From: MPNP01 sp026710155
GTDB taxonomy: Bacteria; Pseudomonadota; Alphaproteobacteria; Rhodobacterales; Rhodobacteraceae
Direction: 5' to 3'
Length of the DNA: 64,000 nucleotides
Assembly (NCBI GenBank): GCA_965200885.1
Contig: OZ241737.1
Coordinates: 2,542,001 to 2,606,000, forward strand
Position numbers and translations under genes: made by a program. Of the stretch, positions 1 to 8,547 are shown piece after piece. The number at the start of each line of letters is the position of its first letter. The stretch's first letter is position 1. The notes beneath the pieces are model-generated. The model was not told the DNA's origin and made no database searches. It saw only the letters and a list, made by a program, of their open reading frames with translations.

Positions 1-1262
1 GCAAGGATCTGAAGGAACATCTGGCATTTCTTGAAGAGGCAAAGAAAAGAGATCATCGCAAATTGGGTGGCGAAATGAAGCTGTTCCATTTTCAGGATGA
101 AGCTCCCGGTATGGTCTTTTGGCATCCGAACGGATGGACCATCTACAAGGAAATGAAATCTTACATGTCGAGGATCCAGGCCGAATACGGATATCTCGAA
201 GTTAATACACCAGCTGTTCTGGATCGGAACCTGTGGGAAAAATCAGGGCACTGGGAAAAGTTTCAGGAACATATGTTCCTGGTAAATGTCGATAAGGAAA
301 TTGATCCGAATGATAGAATAAGTGCCTTGAAGCCCATGAACTGTCCTGGTCATGTCCAGATATACAACAAGGGATTGAAGAGTTATCGCGATCTGCCACT
401 TCGGATTTCGGAATTCGGTTCATGCACAAGATTTGAACCATCGGGAGCCCTGCATGGCTTGATGAGGGTTCGCGGTTTCGTACAGGATGATGCCCACATT
501 TTTTGTGAAGAATCACAAATCCAGGCGGAAACCAAAAACTTCATCGAAATGTTATCAAAAATCTACCGGGATTTTGGTTTTGAAAAATTCAAAATCCTGT
601 TTTCAGACAGACCCGAGGTCAGAGCAGGAACAGATGAAACCTGGGACAAGGCGGAAGAGGCATTAAAAAGCGCCACCGAGGCCTCTGGAAGTACTTTTGG
701 ACTGAACCCGGGCGAAGGAGCATTTTATGGCCCCAAACTCGAATTTCTATTGACCGACTCAATTGGTCGTGAATGGCAATGTGGAACGCTTCAGGTGGAT
801 TTCGTGTTACCTGAAAGACTTGATGCCAGTTTTATCGGCAGGGATGGCAACAAACATCGTCCGGTCATTCTTCACCGGGCAATACTCGGAAGTTTTGAAA
901 GGTTTTTGGGTATCCTGATTGAAAATTATGCCGGCAAAATTCCACTCTGGCTGGCACCAACCCAGGTTGTGGTTGCGACCATTGTTTCCGATGCCGATGA
1001 TTTTGCCAAAGAAGTGGTTGGAAAACTCAATGCATCTGGAATCAGGGCCATAACCGATATACGTAATGAAAAAATCGGTTATAAGGTTCGGGAGCACTCA
1101 TTGGCAAAAGTTCCCCATATTTTTGCCGTAGGAACAAGGGAAGTTGAAGAAAACACGGTTTCGGTCAGAACCCTGGGCAAAAAGCGGGTACGGAACATGG
1201 CAGTTGATGAAGCTGTTGTGGAATTTATTGAACTGGTCAAGCCTCCCGATTTTCAAAATTGA
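1..1262 (+). CDS. thrS: Threonyl-tRNA synthetase, C-terminal part (5' end outside window)
   Basis: Charges tRNA-Thr with threonine in the cytoplasm. The reading frame is open from base 3, so the first TTG/ATG codons at 63-77 are internal; the editing and TGS domains lie to the left of the window. What remains is the class II catalytic core and the anticodon-binding domain. The core shows the zinc-ligand Cys in MNCPGHVQIY, motif 2 (TRFEPSGALHGL and VRGFVQDDAHIFC) and the late motif RPVILHRAILGS. The C-terminal anticodon domain begins near LAPTQVVV. The next gene is infC, the same order as in enterobacteria. Sequence conservation makes the identity secure; only the true start is unknown. Confidence 0.97.
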   Translation, partial: KDLKEHLAFLEEAKKRDHRKLGGEMKLFHFQDEAPGMVFWHPNGWTIYKEMKSYMSRIQAEYGYLEVNTPAVLDRNLWEKSGHWEKFQEHMFLVNVDKEIDPNDRISALKPMNCPGHVQIYNKGLKSYRDLPLRISEFGSCTRFEPSGALHGLMRVRGFVQDDAHIFCEESQIQAETKNFIEMLSKIYRDFGFEKFKILFSDRPEVRAGTDETWDKAEEALKSATEASGSTFGLNPGEGAFYGPKLEFLLTDSIGREWQCGTLQVDFVLPERLDASFIGRDGNKHRPVILHRAILGSFERFLGILIENYAGKIPLWLAPTQVVVATIVSDADDFAKEVVGKLNASGIRAITDIRNEKIGYKVREHSLAKVPHIFAVGTREVEENTVSVRTLGKKRVRNMAVDEAVVEFIELVKPPDFQN

Positions 1263-1367
1263 CCAAATTGCTTGAAAAATATCACTATGGTGTGAATAAT
1301 GATTGACCTTATATATTGAAAAATGAAACTACATGGTTAAAATTAAATTTCCATATCGGTATAAAAT

Positions 1368-1383
1368 AAGGAAGTAACCCATA
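1368..1383 (+). promoter_or_regulatory. infC ribosome-binding site and AUA start codon
   Basis: AAGGAAG at 1368-1374 is followed after 6 nt by ATA at 1381. An in-frame TAA lies at 1375-1377 and no ATG, GTG or TTG exists between it and the conserved N-terminus. ATA is therefore the best start. Rare AUU/AUC/AUA starts are the known basis of IF-3 autoregulation. Confidence 0.8.
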
Positions 1384-1923
1384 GCAAGAAAACCATTCCA
1401 ACCCAATTCTCAAAGAAAAGTTGGGCCCCGTGCAAATGAAGAAATTGATGCACTAAAAATTCGCCTGATTGGGGCAAACGGCGAAAATATCGGAATAGTA
1501 TCTCCCAATGAAGGTCTCGACATGGCAAGCCGTGTCGGTCTTGATTTGGTGGAAATTTCGGCCAATGCCGATCCTCCCGTGTGCAAGATCATGGATTATG
1601 GCAAATACAAATATACCCAGCAAAAGAAGGAATCCCTTGCCCGGAAAAAACAGAAGATTATCGAGGTAAAGGAAGTCAAATTTCGGCCAAACACCGGAAT
1701 CCATGACTATAATGTGAAACTGCGAAATGTTCTCAGATTTCTTGAGAACGGTGATCAGGTCAAGGTAACATTGCGGTTCAGGGGTCGTGAAATGGCCCAC
1801 CAGTCACTGGGCAAGGATTTGCTGGATAGAGTCAAGGACGATGTCGGTGAAATGGGCAAGCTGGTAGCTACTCCCAAGTATGAAGGCCGACAGATATTCA
1901 TGGTTTTGGGACCGGCAAAATAA
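1381..1923 (+). CDS. infC: Translation initiation factor IF-3
   Basis: Binds the 30S subunit, blocks premature 50S joining and checks start-codon/initiator-tRNA pairing. The 180-residue product from the ATA codon matches the usual family length. The N-terminal domain has GPRANEEI and RLIGANGENIGIV, then the linker helix region DPPVCKIMDYGKYKY, and the C-terminal domain has KEVKFRP and HDYNVKLRN. Starting at the first ATG in frame (1522) would remove about 47 conserved residues, so that start is rejected. The gene lies about 120 nt downstream of thrS. rpmI and rplT, which often follow infC, are not next to it here; a thiolase gene follows instead. Expression is probably self-limited through discrimination against the AUA start. 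Confidence 0.96.
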   Translation: MARKPFQPNSQRKVGPRANEEIDALKIRLIGANGENIGIVSPNEGLDMASRVGLDLVEISANADPPVCKIMDYGKYKYTQQKKESLARKKQKIIEVKEVKFRPNTGIHDYNVKLRNVLRFLENGDQVKVTLRFRGREMAHQSLGKDLLDRVKDDVGEMGKLVATPKYEGRQIFMVLGPAK

Positions 1924-1993
1924 ATCGTTGATAACTGGCAATGGCCTTTCAAGCTTATTTCCGGATATTTGATTCCGTCGGGAACAGTCAACA

Positions 1994-3169
1994 ATGGATA
2001 ATATTGTAATAGCTGGTACCAAAAGAACGCCGATTGGCAGGTTTCAGGGTGCTCTCAGCCATCTCTCAGCCCCTCAACTTGGAGGACTATCCATTGAAGG
2101 TTCCCTCAAACATGCAGGAATTGACCCTCACAGGATAGATGAGGTATACATGGGATGTGTTCTTCCGGCAGGGTTGGGCCAGGCCCCGGCACGGCAGGCC
2201 GGAATGACTGGAGGTATACCCAAGCAAACACCGGCCACAACGATCAACAAGATGTGTGGTTCCGGAATGAAAGCCATCATGACTGGAGTTGATCAACTGA
2301 ATCTGAATCAGGCCGAGATCATAGTTGCAGGCGGCATGGAAAGCATGTCAAGGGCACCACTCTATTGTCCAGACGCCCGGATAGGCAAGCGGTTGGGACA
2401 TACCAAAATGTTGGACCACATGCTAATCGACGGTTTGACCGATGCCTATGGTGATCATGCCCATATGGGTGCATTTGCCGATGATTGTGCAACCCAATAC
2501 GACATAACCAGGGAAGATCAGGATAAATATGCCCATGAATCCTACTGTCGTGCCCTGAAAGCCCAAGTATCGGGTCAGGCACGAAAGGAAATAATGCCTG
2601 CCATATCTTCCAATGGTCAAACCATCGAGTTGGATGAGGAACCAGTGGAACCAAATTTGGAAAAAATGGGAAAACTCCTACCCGTGTTCAAGAAAAGGGG
2701 TACGGTTACACCTGCCAATTCTTCAAAAATTTCCGACGGCGCCGCCTCGGTTGTTTTGGGCAAGGAAACTGTAATCAGAAAATCGGAAAATCCTGTTTTG
2801 GCCCGAATTGTTGGACATGACACCTTCGCACAGGAGCCGGGTAATTTTCCGACTTCTCCCATATACACAGTGCGGAATCTCTTGGAAAAGCTTTCCTGGA
2901 AGAAGGAGGAGGTCGATCTCTGGGAGGTCAATGAAGCCTTTGCGGTTGTGGCCCTTGTCTTCATGAAGGTTTTGGGAATACCACTGGAAAAGATCAATGT
3001 AAATGGTGGTGCCTGTTCGCTTGGGCATCCCATTGGATGTTCCGGTGCTCGAATTGTAACTTCACTTGTTCATGGAATGCACAGCAGAAATGCCAGGCGG
3101 GGCATTGCAGCAATTTGCATAGGTGGTGGTGAAGCAACTTCAATTGCCCTGGAAATTTCATCCCCCTGA
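1994..3169 (+). CDS. Acetyl-CoA C-acyltransferase (thiolase)
   Basis: Thiolase family enzyme that condenses or cleaves acyl-CoA units, acting in acetoacetyl-CoA formation or beta-oxidation. Its 391 residues match the usual length. The nucleophilic Cys is at about residue 88 in NKMCGSGMKA. The GGACSLGHPIGCSGAR motif with the active-site His is near residue 345, and the C-terminal CIGGGEA motif carries the second catalytic Cys near 374. The start ATG follows infC by about 70 nt. The 3' end overlaps the convergent acyltransferase gene by 12 nt. The degradative and biosynthetic subtypes cannot be separated from sequence alone, so no symbol is given. Confidence 0.93.
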   Translation: MDNIVIAGTKRTPIGRFQGALSHLSAPQLGGLSIEGSLKHAGIDPHRIDEVYMGCVLPAGLGQAPARQAGMTGGIPKQTPATTINKMCGSGMKAIMTGVDQLNLNQAEIIVAGGMESMSRAPLYCPDARIGKRLGHTKMLDHMLIDGLTDAYGDHAHMGAFADDCATQYDITREDQDKYAHESYCRALKAQVSGQARKEIMPAISSNGQTIELDEEPVEPNLEKMGKLLPVFKKRGTVTPANSSKISDGAASVVLGKETVIRKSENPVLARIVGHDTFAQEPGNFPTSPIYTVRNLLEKLSWKKEEVDLWEVNEAFAVVALVFMKVLGIPLEKINVNGGACSLGHPIGCSGARIVTSLVHGMHSRNARRGIAAICIGGGEATSIALEISSP

Positions 3170-4027
3170 GAGGTTTTTCCATCGCCGGTGGATCCAATAC
3201 CACTGTTCGGGATAATTCAGTACCATTGATTCAAGACTGTGATTCAACTCCTGGGTAACCGTTTTGGGATCTGTCAATGGTATGGATGATTCCAGTACGA
3301 TTTCAAAATTCAGGCCATCCTCCTTTCTGATACCATAGCAGGGTATGACCAGAACATTGTACCTGATTGCCAATTGCCCCACTCCGATTCTGGTTTTCGT
3401 TGGCACCCCCAGAAATTCCACTTCCTCACCCCTGCTAGCATACTGGTCATTAAGGAGTGATACTATACCACCCTTCCTGAGATGTCTGATCATCTTGAGG
3501 GTTCCCTTCTTTTTCGTTGAAAAAAGAGGGGCACCCTTCTTTTTGATGTTCTTGACGTAATGCTCGTTGAAAAAGGCATTGCGCATGGGTTGATAGACGC
3601 CCGAGACAACATGCCCCTTCATGGTGAGGTAAGCCCTGACCGCTTCAAAATTACCGAAATGACCACTGACCAGGAATACCGGCTGGTTTTCCTCTTGTGC
3701 CTTGATCAACTCCTCGAATCCAGCCCCCCGTACCGAATACATGTTGGCCCTGTTCGTGAACTCCTTGCCGCTGTAGTTTTCGCAAAACAGCCTGCCGAAA
3801 TTATTGATGACTCCCTTGGTGATATTTGCCCTTGCATCACTACTCATTTCGGGAAAAATCAATTTGAGATTGTTGTGCACCCGTTGATCCATGTCGGTCA
3901 GGGGTGCGATCACCCTTTCCATTGTCTTGCCGCTGATAACCACCCTTTTTTCGTAAGGAATCAACCTCATCACAAGGAGCATGGACCTCAGGGAAAGATA
4001 AACCAGATAATCATAAAAAACGGACAT
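3158..4027 (-). CDS. Lysophospholipid/lipid A acyltransferase, LpxL/HtrB family
   Basis: Inner-membrane enzyme that adds secondary acyl chains to lipid A precursors. The 289-residue protein begins with a hydrophobic stretch (FYDYLVYLSLRSMLLVM). It carries the HxxxxE-type catalytic motif HFGNFE near residue 121 and ends with the typical YWIHRRWK segment. The start is the ATG of MSVFYDY. It is the downstream partner of the EamA transporter gene on the same strand, with a 24-nt gap, so the two are probably co-transcribed. The 3' end overlaps the thiolase gene tail to tail. The exact acyl donor and position of attachment cannot be inferred. Confidence 0.88.
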   Translation of the reverse strand: MSVFYDYLVYLSLRSMLLVMRLIPYEKRVVISGKTMERVIAPLTDMDQRVHNNLKLIFPEMSSDARANITKGVINNFGRLFCENYSGKEFTNRANMYSVRGAGFEELIKAQEENQPVFLVSGHFGNFEAVRAYLTMKGHVVSGVYQPMRNAFFNEHYVKNIKKKGAPLFSTKKKGTLKMIRHLRKGGIVSLLNDQYASRGEEVEFLGVPTKTRIGVGQLAIRYNVLVIPCYGIRKEDGLNFEIVLESSIPLTDPKTVTQELNHSLESMVLNYPEQWYWIHRRWKNLSGG

Positions 4028-4051
4028 TTATTATGTCACCTTCAACAATGG

Positions 4052-4930
4052 TTAGTTGTTTTGCTGCCTGAATTCGTACCACCAGATATACAAACCAGCG
4101 AGGATAATGATCAATGCTCCAATATAAGTCCAAATGTCTGGAAACTCTTCGAAAAACAACATTCCGAATATCGTTGAAAAGATTATCGAGGCATAGGTAA
4201 AGGGAGAAAGAATCGAAGCATGCACTTTGAAAAGGGAATATATGATCAACAATTGACCAATGGTTCCCAGAATGGCAATCATGCCTATGAATTTAAAATC
4301 ATCCAGACTCGGTGTCGTCCAATAAAATGGAACAACCAGGGATGATGCGACAGCTCCAATGATTGTCGTGTAAAACAAACTGCTCCAGATGGTTTCCGAT
4401 TTGCTGAGGTACTTTGTGGCTATGAAGTAGCCGGCAAATCCCAAGGCACCACCAATCGGATATAGTGCGTAAGGTGTGAACACAGCTGTTCCGGGGCGTA
4501 TGATTATGAGTGCTCCCAACAATCCGAAACAAACCCCTATTATTTTTTGCCATCCCAGACTCTCACCCAGAAAATAATAGGCCGCAAGGACGACAAAAAG
4601 AGGATTGATCTGAAGAATTGCCGTTGCCGCACCCAATTCGATTGATGAAAAACCCGTGAAGAAACATATCGTTCCCATGAACAAGAAGAGTGACCTGAGT
4701 AATTGCAGGCCCAACTGACTTGTTGCGAGGGTGGCTTTCAGGTTGGGAATAATGATTATCAATACGAGGAGACACTGGCCGAGGTATCGAATCCATACCA
4801 GATTGAGTATTTCATAGTCGCTTGAAAGATACTTTACGGTTGCATCCATGGATGAAAGGAAAAAGATGGCCAGAATTATCGAAACAATCCCGATGGTCAA
4901 AGGGGAGAATTTCCGAAGAGGTGAAATCAT
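4052..4930 (-). CDS. DMT-superfamily EamA transporter
   Basis: Predicted inner-membrane permease of 292 residues built from two EamA repeats, each of about five hydrophobic helices. Helices are visible at FSPLTIGIVSIILAIFF, LVWIRYLGQCLLVLI and onward to the final LIIILAGLYIWW. Members export amino acids or other small metabolites, and the substrate is not deducible. It starts at the ATG of MISPLRKF and is divergent from the monooxygenase operon at 5095, with a 164-nt AT-rich gap that should hold both promoters. It is followed by the lipid A acyltransferase gene. Confidence 0.88.
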   Translation of the reverse strand: MISPLRKFSPLTIGIVSIILAIFFLSSMDATVKYLSSDYEILNLVWIRYLGQCLLVLIIIIPNLKATLATSQLGLQLLRSLFLFMGTICFFTGFSSIELGAATAILQINPLFVVLAAYYFLGESLGWQKIIGVCFGLLGALIIIRPGTAVFTPYALYPIGGALGFAGYFIATKYLSKSETIWSSLFYTTIIGAVASSLVVPFYWTTPSLDDFKFIGMIAILGTIGQLLIIYSLFKVHASILSPFTYASIIFSTIFGMLFFEEFPDIWTYIGALIIILAGLYIWWYEFRQQNN

Positions 4931-5094
4931 GAATCAATGCATCAAAAAATTGGGTATTATCGACAAATCAATTATTTTTCTCTAACAAAAATGCCATGAA
5001 TAAATTAGGGTTATAAAACATATGTATTCTGATAGAGAATATAATTCAGTTTTTGTGACAAATTTCAGATACTTTCAAAATTGGAAAGGAAAAC

Positions 5095-6597
5095 ATGATT
5101 AGAACCGGTGAGGAATATATCGAATCCATACGGGATGGAAGAGAAGTGCATATCAACGGGGAAAAGGTAAAGGATGTTCCGACACATCCAATGTTCAAGC
5201 CCATCGTTGATGTTCGGGCCAGAATTTACGACATGCAGAATGAATCCTCCTTCGAGTCCTTGCTAACCTACGAGGATAATGACGAGAAGTATGCAACATC
5301 CCTGAAACCGCCAAAGACCCAGAGTGACTGGTGGCAGAAAAGAAAAATCACCAACACGGTTTTTGCCGAAATTGGAGGCGTCGTCACCCGGGTTGGAGAT
5401 GAAACCGTAGGAGAAATGTGGTCCCTCTTCGATGGCCAGGACATACTCAACCAGGTGGATCCACAATTTTCAGAAAACATCAAGCGTCATATTGATCTCG
5501 TTACCTGCAACGATCCCTTTCATGTTTCAGCAAATACCGACCCCAAGGGTGATCGCTCCAAGCATCCCAAGGACCAAGACCCGGACATGCTACTCCATGT
5601 GGTCAAGGAAACCGATGCCGGGCTGATTGTCCGGGGAGCCAAGTTTGAAACGGCCGCGGCATATGCCAATCAGGCATTTACCAAGCCGACCATTGCCAAT
5701 TGGGGAAATGACGCGTATTCAGATTATGCGGTTGGATTTATCTGCGATTTATCCTCACCGGGTATTAAAATGATCTGCCGAACAGGCTTTGCGGGTGAAT
5801 CCCCTGCCGCCGACTATCCACTTGGCAATAAGTTTGATGAGGTGGACAGCCTGGTTATTTTTGACAATGTTCTTGTACCTTGGGAAAATGTCCTGTTTTA
5901 CAGGCATACCAAGGCAGCCGTGTTTATACGGGCAACCCTGCACAGGTATTCCGCCTTTGCTTTTGTCCAGAGAAACCTGGCCTTTACCGATCTGATGATC
6001 GGTGCAGCCCTCTTCAATGCCCGACAGACAGGATTGGACAAGCAACCTGCAGTACAGGAAAAACTGGCTCATCTGGCTGTTTACCGTGAAGGAATAAACG
6101 CTCACCTGACAGCTGCCATTGCCTTGGCCGAACCAAGCCCGGGTGGATTGCTCATGCCCAACCAGTCCCTGCTTTACACGGGACGGGTCCATGCCTGCTC
6201 AAATTATCACCAGATAATGCATATCGCCCGGGAACTTTGTGGCGGCCAAATTTGCATCACTCCCGATCACGCCTCCTTCCAGGACGAAGAGTCCGGGCCG
6301 TGGATGGACAAATTCTATACCATCAACGAAAGCTGGTGTGCAGAAGACCGCAGAAAGCTGCTGGCTTTTGCCAGGGACCTCCTCAATTCAGATTACGCAG
6401 GACATCGCCTGACCTTCCAACTATTTGCTCAATCACCCCCGTTTGCCCACCTGGGTGCGGTTTACAGAAATTTCGGGTGGGATGGACCACTGGATCTGGT
6501 CAAGAACGCTGCCGAACTTTCCGATCAGGTTGTTAAGGATATCAAATTGCGCAAGTGGCTGGATTGTGAACCTGACCTGAGTAATGAGGTGGAGTGA
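5095..6597 (+). CDS. HpaB-family FADH2-dependent aromatic monooxygenase
   Basis: Belongs to the 4-hydroxyphenylacetate 3-hydroxylase large-subunit family, which hydroxylates phenolic or related rings using FADH2 supplied by a partner reductase. The 500-residue length is typical. The conserved N-terminal region (RTGEEYIESIRDGREVHING) and the central flavin-binding region (NDPFHVSANTDPKGDRS and GLIVRGAKFETAAAYAN) are present, as is the C-terminal helical half with YHQIMHIARELCGGQ. A good ribosome-binding site (GGAAAGGAAAAC) precedes the ATG. The next gene encodes the matching flavin reductase fused to RidA, then a DUF1028 protein, giving an operon. The true substrate is unknown; members act on phenols, chlorophenols and secondary metabolites. 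Confidence 0.9.
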   Translation: MIRTGEEYIESIRDGREVHINGEKVKDVPTHPMFKPIVDVRARIYDMQNESSFESLLTYEDNDEKYATSLKPPKTQSDWWQKRKITNTVFAEIGGVVTRVGDETVGEMWSLFDGQDILNQVDPQFSENIKRHIDLVTCNDPFHVSANTDPKGDRSKHPKDQDPDMLLHVVKETDAGLIVRGAKFETAAAYANQAFTKPTIANWGNDAYSDYAVGFICDLSSPGIKMICRTGFAGESPAADYPLGNKFDEVDSLVIFDNVLVPWENVLFYRHTKAAVFIRATLHRYSAFAFVQRNLAFTDLMIGAALFNARQTGLDKQPAVQEKLAHLAVYREGINAHLTAAIALAEPSPGGLLMPNQSLLYTGRVHACSNYHQIMHIARELCGGQICITPDHASFQDEESGPWMDKFYTINESWCAEDRRKLLAFARDLLNSDYAGHRLTFQLFAQSPPFAHLGAVYRNFGWDGPLDLVKNAAELSDQVVKDIKLRKWLDCEPDLSNEVE

Positions 6598-6638
6598 AAA
6601 TCGTTATTTAACTAAATTGAATTGAACAAGGCATTTCA

Positions 6639-7601
6639 TTGTTGTCAGCAGAAAACAGGGATCGAGACAGGTTTCTTGAGGGGATGCGTTATACGGCATC
6701 CGCCGTCAACATCGTCACCACTGATGGCAAGGCAGGCAAGGCAGGTGTCACCGTCTCGGCAATGACACCGGTTTCCGCTGATGGTGACAATCCGACCCTT
6801 CTGGTTTGTGTTCATCATCTAAGTCCTGCCTGCAAGGCCATTTTGCAAAACAGGGTTTTCGGAGTCAGTATACTGTCCCAGAAGCAATCCTTTATAGCAG
6901 ACACCTTTGCCGGGCGGATACAGGCCGAAGGAAATGACAAGTTTAACTGTACCGAATGGATAATTGGTGAAACTGGTGTTCCCCTGGTCCTGAACTCATT
7001 GGTATCATTTGAATGTCACATGCTTGAAAATACTCGAGTTGGATCACACCATATTTTTATTGGTGGGGTACAGAATACTGGCTTCCAGAAGGACGAACTT
7101 CCCCTGATCTATTCGAACAGGGCTTATGGTTCCCCTGGGACTATAGACATTGGCAAGAATCCTGATCATATGGAAGGAGAAAGTATGATACATCAACGAA
7201 TTCGACCATTCAATACAAGGGATACATATCCTGAACAAAATTTGAACAATGATCTCAGCCAAGGTGTAGTGGCAAAGGGGACAATGGTTTTTTTGCGGGG
7301 ACAGGTATCGCAGGATCTGGAAACCAGGAAATCATTACATCCCTCAGACCCAACCCTGCAAACTCGCAAGACCATGGAAAATATAAAATTGCTCCTGGAA
7401 GAAGCGGGTAGCGACCTTGGTCATGCTTGCAGAATCGTGGTCTATCTCACCGATATAAGGTACAGGGAAGAAGTATACCAAGAGATGGGAACTTGGTTAA
7501 GAGGGGTATTCCCCTGTTCAACCGGGCTGGTGGTTTCAAGCCTGGCTCGTCCAGAATGGTTGGTGGAAATTGAAGTGACCGCCGTAATACCGGAGGTATA
7601 A
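6639..7601 (+). CDS. Flavin reductase (HpaC-like) - RidA fusion protein
   Basis: A single 320-residue frame joins two domains normally encoded separately. Residues 1 to about 175 form an FMN-binding split-barrel flavin reductase (YTASAVNIVTTDG, GVTVSAMTPVS, PLVLNSLVSFECH), expected to supply FADH2 to the upstream monooxygenase. Residues about 185-320 form a RidA/YjgF domain (FLRGQVSQDLE, TMENIKLLLEEAG, IVVYLTDIRYREEVYQEM, and the terminal RPEWLVEIEVTAV), a family that hydrolyses enamine/imine intermediates. The start is TTG at 6639 (or 6642), because an in-frame TGA lies at 6618 and no ATG is present. A strong internal ribosome-binding site sits at the domain junction (7174-7187), so free RidA may also be made. 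The DUF1028 gene begins one base after the stop. Confidence 0.88.
   Translation: MLSAENRDRDRFLEGMRYTASAVNIVTTDGKAGKAGVTVSAMTPVSADGDNPTLLVCVHHLSPACKAILQNRVFGVSILSQKQSFIADTFAGRIQAEGNDKFNCTEWIIGETGVPLVLNSLVSFECHMLENTRVGSHHIFIGGVQNTGFQKDELPLIYSNRAYGSPGTIDIGKNPDHMEGESMIHQRIRPFNTRDTYPEQNLNNDLSQGVVAKGTMVFLRGQVSQDLETRKSLHPSDPTLQTRKTMENIKLLLEEAGSDLGHACRIVVYLTDIRYREEVYQEMGTWLRGVFPCSTGLVVSSLARPEWLVEIEVTAVIPEV
7174..7187 (+). promoter_or_regulatory. Internal ribosome-binding site and ATG at the reductase/RidA junction
   Basis: AAGGAG at 7174-7179 stands 5 nt before an in-frame ATG (7185-7187) exactly where the RidA domain begins (MIHQRIRPFN). It is stronger than the signal at the TTG start of the full frame. 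It suggests either independent initiation of a RidA polypeptide or the trace of a recent gene fusion. Confidence 0.6.
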
Positions 7602-7602
7602 A

Positions 7603-8283
7603 ATGACATTCTCGATAGCAGGCTATTGTTCAAAAACCAACCGGTTGGGTATAGCAATCACGACATCATCAATTGCCGTTGGCAGTAGGTGCCCATGGGC
7701 AAGAGCTGGAGTCGGTGCTGTTTCTTCCCAAAACATTACCCTACCTTCGATAGGAAATATGATTCTTGACAGGATTGAAACAGGAGATCATGCTCCCGAA
7801 GCGTTGGATTCAGTCATGAACAATATGGAATTCAATGAATATCGACAGGTAATCACGATTGATACCAAGGGGAACACAGCCCATTACTGCGGTAAATTCA
7901 CCTTGGGTACCAACAGCGTGGTACATGGAAAAAACTGCATCGCAGCAGGTAATTTGTTGAAATCAACTAAACTCCCGGGAGTAATGGTTAAAACCTTCGA
8001 GGATAATTCATCTAGTGCACTACCTGAAAGATTATTGATGTCGCTTGAAAGCGGGTTGTATCAAGGAGGTGGCGAAATGGGACCTACACATTCGGCCTCG
8101 CTACTGGTTGTGGATAAGGAAACTTGGCCATTGGTTGATTTAAGGGTTGATTGGAATGATGTCGATCCGGTCAAGGAATTAAGGAAGCTTTGGACAGCCT
8201 ATGAGCCACAGATGCTGGATTATTTGCTACGGGCAAAATACCCCGAAGGAGCACCAAGTTTTGGTGTGCCGGGAGATGAATAG
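7603..8283 (+). CDS. DUF1028 family protein
   Basis: A 226-residue protein that begins MTFSIAGYC and continues with GIAITTSSIAVGSRCPWARAGVGAVSSQ, the hallmark of DUF1028, a family with an Ntn-hydrolase-like fold and no settled reaction. The later GLYQGGGEMGPTHSASLLVV segment also matches. It starts one base after the stop of the reductase-RidA gene, preceded by GGAGG, so translation is probably coupled. Placement with an aromatic hydroxylase and a RidA domain suggests a hydrolytic step on a pathway intermediate; that is inference from context. A possible terminator follows immediately. Confidence 0.85.
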   Translation: MTFSIAGYCSKTNRLGIAITTSSIAVGSRCPWARAGVGAVSSQNITLPSIGNMILDRIETGDHAPEALDSVMNNMEFNEYRQVITIDTKGNTAHYCGKFTLGTNSVVHGKNCIAAGNLLKSTKLPGVMVKTFEDNSSSALPERLLMSLESGLYQGGGEMGPTHSASLLVVDKETWPLVDLRVDWNDVDPVKELRKLWTAYEPQMLDYLLRAKYPEGAPSFGVPGDE

Positions 8284-8286
8284 GTT

Positions 8287-8320
8287 GAGGAAACACTACA
8301 GGGATACAAACCCTGTCCTC
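8287..8320 (+). terminator. Possible transcription terminator after the monooxygenase operon
   Basis: Nested inverted repeats GAGGA...TCCTC and ACAGGG...CCCTG with loop ATACAAA, followed by TTTAT, lie just after the DUF1028 stop. The stem has an internal bulge and a short U tract, so strength is uncertain. Confidence 0.4.
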
Positions 8321-8547
8321 TTTATCATGTGAGTGAATTCCCATCAGCATCCAATCATGATCACTTTATTTAAGGAAAATGGCATGTTGAAGCCAACAAA
8401 TTTCCTAACAGTTACCCAACTTGCAACTACCCTTATTCCTGGGTGTGCAACTAAATAAAGTTGGAAATAATAGTACGAGATAAGAGCTGGATTTTGTCAT
8501 TTGGTATCTTTGCAGTGATGAAACCATCAATGGTTCGGATGAACTGG

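Noticed and set aside
3560..4177. A 205-codon plus-strand frame
   Set aside because: Antisense to the well-identified lipid A acyltransferase gene.
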